Part shown: piece after piece, positions 62,217 through 64,000 of the stretch
How the letters are laid out: each line of letters begins with the position of its first letter
How positions within the stretch are numbered: position 1 is the first letter of the stretch
Assembly (NCBI RefSeq): GCF_030296915.1
Contig: NZ_AP028031.1
Span: forward strand, 1,669,501 to 1,733,500
Direction of reading: 5' to 3'
DNA from: Anaerostipes hadrus ATCC 29173 = JCM 17467
Lineage (GTDB): Bacteria > Bacillota > Clostridia > Lachnospirales > Lachnospiraceae
DNA: 64,000 nt
Program-made: the position numbers and the translations under genes
Notes under the pieces: generated by a model
What the model saw: only the letters and a program-made list of their open reading frames with translations
Databases searched by the model: none
Told to the model about the DNA's origin: nothing

Positions 62217-63602
62217 TTAATAATATGTTACAACCGGGTCTCCCTGACTTACAAGTTTGTATAATGTAGCCGCAGCATATGTTGGAAGATTGACACATCC
62301 ATGAGATCCATTGGATATATATTCGCTTCCTCCAAAAGAACCTCTCCATGGTGCAGAATGAAAACCTACATTTCCAATGAATGGCATCCAGTATTTAACA
62401 TCAGAACTGTATCCCTGTCCACTTAATGTTGCACTTGGCTGTTTATAAAGGATATATGCAACACACTCCGGTGTCTTACGGTCTGCTGTCATCTTACCTG
62501 TAACACAGGATGTTGCGAATTTAAGTTTTCCTTTTTTGAAATAGTAAACCGTCTGTGCTCCCATATCTACTTCTACATAAGTATCTCCGATATCCCCATT
62601 GACACCATCGTAAACTTTTCCTTTTTCTCTCCAGTATGGCTCTCGTGTCTCTGTTGTTCCATTTGCTAACATCTTCTTCACAGAAGCCACTTCTTTATCC
62701 TTGCTGATACGCCATCCATAAGGTCCACCGTAAATCTTCTTTGTACGTCCATCATGTGTCTTAAACTTGTGCCATCCATACTGTGTATTATATTTGTACA
62801 TGAATTTCAATACCCAGTTTTCCATGGCATTTTTATCTACTGTATATCCTGAATAGTCTTTCTTGATCTTCAACCAGCTGCTATATGTATTCTTATCAAG
62901 AACTACCACTTGTTTTCCAAATTTATATGTAATACTTCCTTTTAATTTTTTGTTCATATCTTTTGTCAGATTGATTAATTTATCATTGTCAGAAGTATAC
63001 TCTGGATTATCATAGCAGTTTTCTTTATCCAGTGAGATAGTAGAAAGACCATCTTTCACTGCTTCTCCAATCTTCTTAGCTGCTACATCTTTTTTAAGTT
63101 CTGTTCCTTCTTCTTCTTTCTGAATCTCGAATTTGCCATCTTTGTATACTGGTTTTGCATTTGCGATCTTGATCATCTTCTTGTTGTTAAATGCATCCAG
63201 TTTCTTATAGGCTTTTGTGAAAGACTTTGTATCATATGAATACATTGTCACATTATCATAATGTTCTGAACCAAATAAGCCCTTGATCCATCCAAAAGAC
63301 CCCTGATCTTCCTTAATCTGTTTAATCTCATCAGCACCTTCAAACTTTGTTCTGAGCTGATCACTTGTTAATGTCTCTGTCTTGTCTTTTCTTTCCTTGA
63401 TCGTTAATGAATAGTCATTTGCTTTCTTATCAAACATCTCAATCACTTGATCCGCTGTCTTACCAGCAACATTCATTCCATTGATCTTAGTTCCCCAGAA
63501 GAATTTATTACTGAAACTAAAACCAATCACTAAATAAATTACCAATACCGCAACAACTGCGATTCCAAGGTAATGTTTCCACGTCAGTTTTTTATTTTCC
63601 AT
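62217..63602 (-). CDS. Membrane-anchored L,D-transpeptidase
   Basis: A 461-residue protein: N-terminal membrane anchor (LGIAVVAVLVIYLVIGFSF, residues 12-30), a PG-binding_4-type beta region (about 40-260), and a C-terminal YkuD domain with GSHGCVNLPTYAAATLYKL at about 430. The GPYGWRISKDKE segment precedes the catalytic domain. It forms 3-3 cross-links in peptidoglycan. Start 63602 (MENKKLTWKHYL) has AGGAGGG nine bases upstream. It differs from the first transpeptidase by being anchored and having the substrate domain in front. Confidence 0.92.
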   Translation of the reverse strand: MENKKLTWKHYLGIAVVAVLVIYLVIGFSFSNKFFWGTKINGMNVAGKTADQVIEMFDKKANDYSLTIKERKDKTETLTSDQLRTKFEGADEIKQIKEDQGSFGWIKGLFGSEHYDNVTMYSYDTKSFTKAYKKLDAFNNKKMIKIANAKPVYKDGKFEIQKEEEGTELKKDVAAKKIGEAVKDGLSTISLDKENCYDNPEYTSDNDKLINLTKDMNKKLKGSITYKFGKQVVVLDKNTYSSWLKIKKDYSGYTVDKNAMENWVLKFMYKYNTQYGWHKFKTHDGRTKKIYGGPYGWRISKDKEVASVKKMLANGTTETREPYWREKGKVYDGVNGDIGDTYVEVDMGAQTVYYFKKGKLKFATSCVTGKMTADRKTPECVAYILYKQPSATLSGQGYSSDVKYWMPFIGNVGFHSAPWRGSFGGSEYISNGSHGCVNLPTYAAATLYKLVSQGDPVVTYY

Positions 63603-63738
63603 TTGTTTTATCCCTCCTAAATACAATTTCATATTATAGTACAATCTTTGTAAAATAACTACACTTTTTTTGTACTTTTATAAAATCAATTTTTCATCAA
63701 ATATTTAAACTGCTTTGATAATTTTTTAACGTTTTCTC

Positions 63739-63767
63739 TTGTACTTACTGATACAAAATGTTAGAAT
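63739..63767 (+). promoter_or_regulatory. Promoter of the CoA-transferase gene
   Basis: TTGTAC (63739-63744), 17-base spacer, TAGAAT (63762-63767). A strong AGGAGG site stands seven bases before the ATG at 63830. Confidence 0.55.
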
Positions 63768-63829
63768 ATAACTAGTGTGTTAACAATGAAACTATCGTTT
63801 CATGGAATTTATTTTTAGGAGGACTTATT

Positions 63830-64000
63830 ATGTCATTCACGCAAGAATATCAAAAAAAATTAACAACTGCTGATGAAGCTGTCAAAGTCGTAAAATCCGG
63901 AGATCGTCTGGAATATGGATGGTGTGTTACTACTCCAGTTGCTTTAGACGAAGCTTTAGCAAAACGTATGCCTGATCTTGAAAATATTCAGATTCATGGT
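63830..64000 (+). CDS. Butyryl-CoA:acetate CoA-transferase-like, N-terminal part (runs off the window)
   Basis: The first 57 codons read MSFTQEYQKKLTTADEAVKV, then SGDRLEYGWCVTTPVALDEAL. This matches my memory of butyryl-CoA:acetate CoA-transferases (But) of Roseburia and Anaerostipes, which end butyrate formation. The active-site glutamate lies far downstream outside the window, so closely related 4-hydroxybutyrate or acetyl-CoA transferases cannot be ruled out. Confidence 0.75.
   Translation, partial: MSFTQEYQKKLTTADEAVKVVKSGDRLEYGWCVTTPVALDEALAKRMPDLENIQIHG

Overview
The window looks like a chromosomal segment of a low-GC, spore-forming, anaerobic Firmicute of the Lachnospiraceae; Anaerostipes is my best guess. 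The evidence is gene content: a LexA/YneA-type SOS pair, Prp with an N-terminally extended L27, a ferredoxin-type protein, FabV, and at the right edge the start of a butyryl-CoA:acetate CoA-transferase-like gene. The species is inferred from memory of protein sequences, not from a search. No rRNA, tRNA or CRISPR array was seen.

Layout. 1-6.1 kb: tRNA/ribosome modification genes (mtaB end, thiI, cysteine desulfurase, rsmE, prmA), an HPr-like protein, an Fe-S protein and a small unknown. 6.1-7.3 kb: a HAD phosphatase with an unusual repeated operator-like word upstream. 7.3-14.7 kb: an accessory island. It holds a frameshifted secreted-toxin-like gene with a small two-helix membrane protein, a histidine-kinase remnant fused to a truncated N6-adenine methyltransferase, an Rhs fragment, a six-helix membrane protein (candidate immunity) and a large 5'-truncated Rhs gene whose AT-rich tip reads as a caspase-like cysteine peptidase. 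14.7-17.7 kb: pabA-pabB-pabC behind a promoter and a strong hairpin terminator. 17.7-18.4 kb: an IS200/IS605-type remnant in which both tnpA and tnpB carry internal deletions. 18.4-28.4 kb: MscS channel and a long amino-acid block read as azlC-azlD-leuB-ilvD-ilvB-serC-serA-asd. 28.6-32.8 kb: two paralogous secreted amidases, then yneA-like and lexA around four LexA-box-like sites. 32.8-37.2 kb: rplU-prp-rpmA (with L21 leader) and obgE-yhbY-nadD-yqeK-rsfS. 37.2-49.1 kb: RNase G, FabV, a NlpC/P60 protein, a hydratase-NhaC-MoxR-DUF58-transglutaminase row and an MraY-like transferase. 49.2-53.9 kb: thiM-thiE, a cluster of small unknown proteins including a 17-cysteine protein, an LDH/MDH-family dehydrogenase and an acyl-ACP thioesterase. 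53.9-64 kb: leuS, two L,D-transpeptidases, a glyoxalase-fold protein, M18 aminopeptidase, an ArsC/Spx-like protein, a DacF-type carboxypeptidase, mnmM-like methyltransferase and the CoA-transferase start.

The core genes cooperate in recognisable blocks: sulfur transfer to tRNA, PABA synthesis for folate, branched-chain and serine/aspartate-family amino acid synthesis with a branched-chain exporter, ribosome assembly, and cell-wall remodelling. The island between the HAD gene and pabA is the most variable part. It holds two probable polymorphic-toxin loci, both of which show signs of decay or on/off switching, and is the best place to look for something new.
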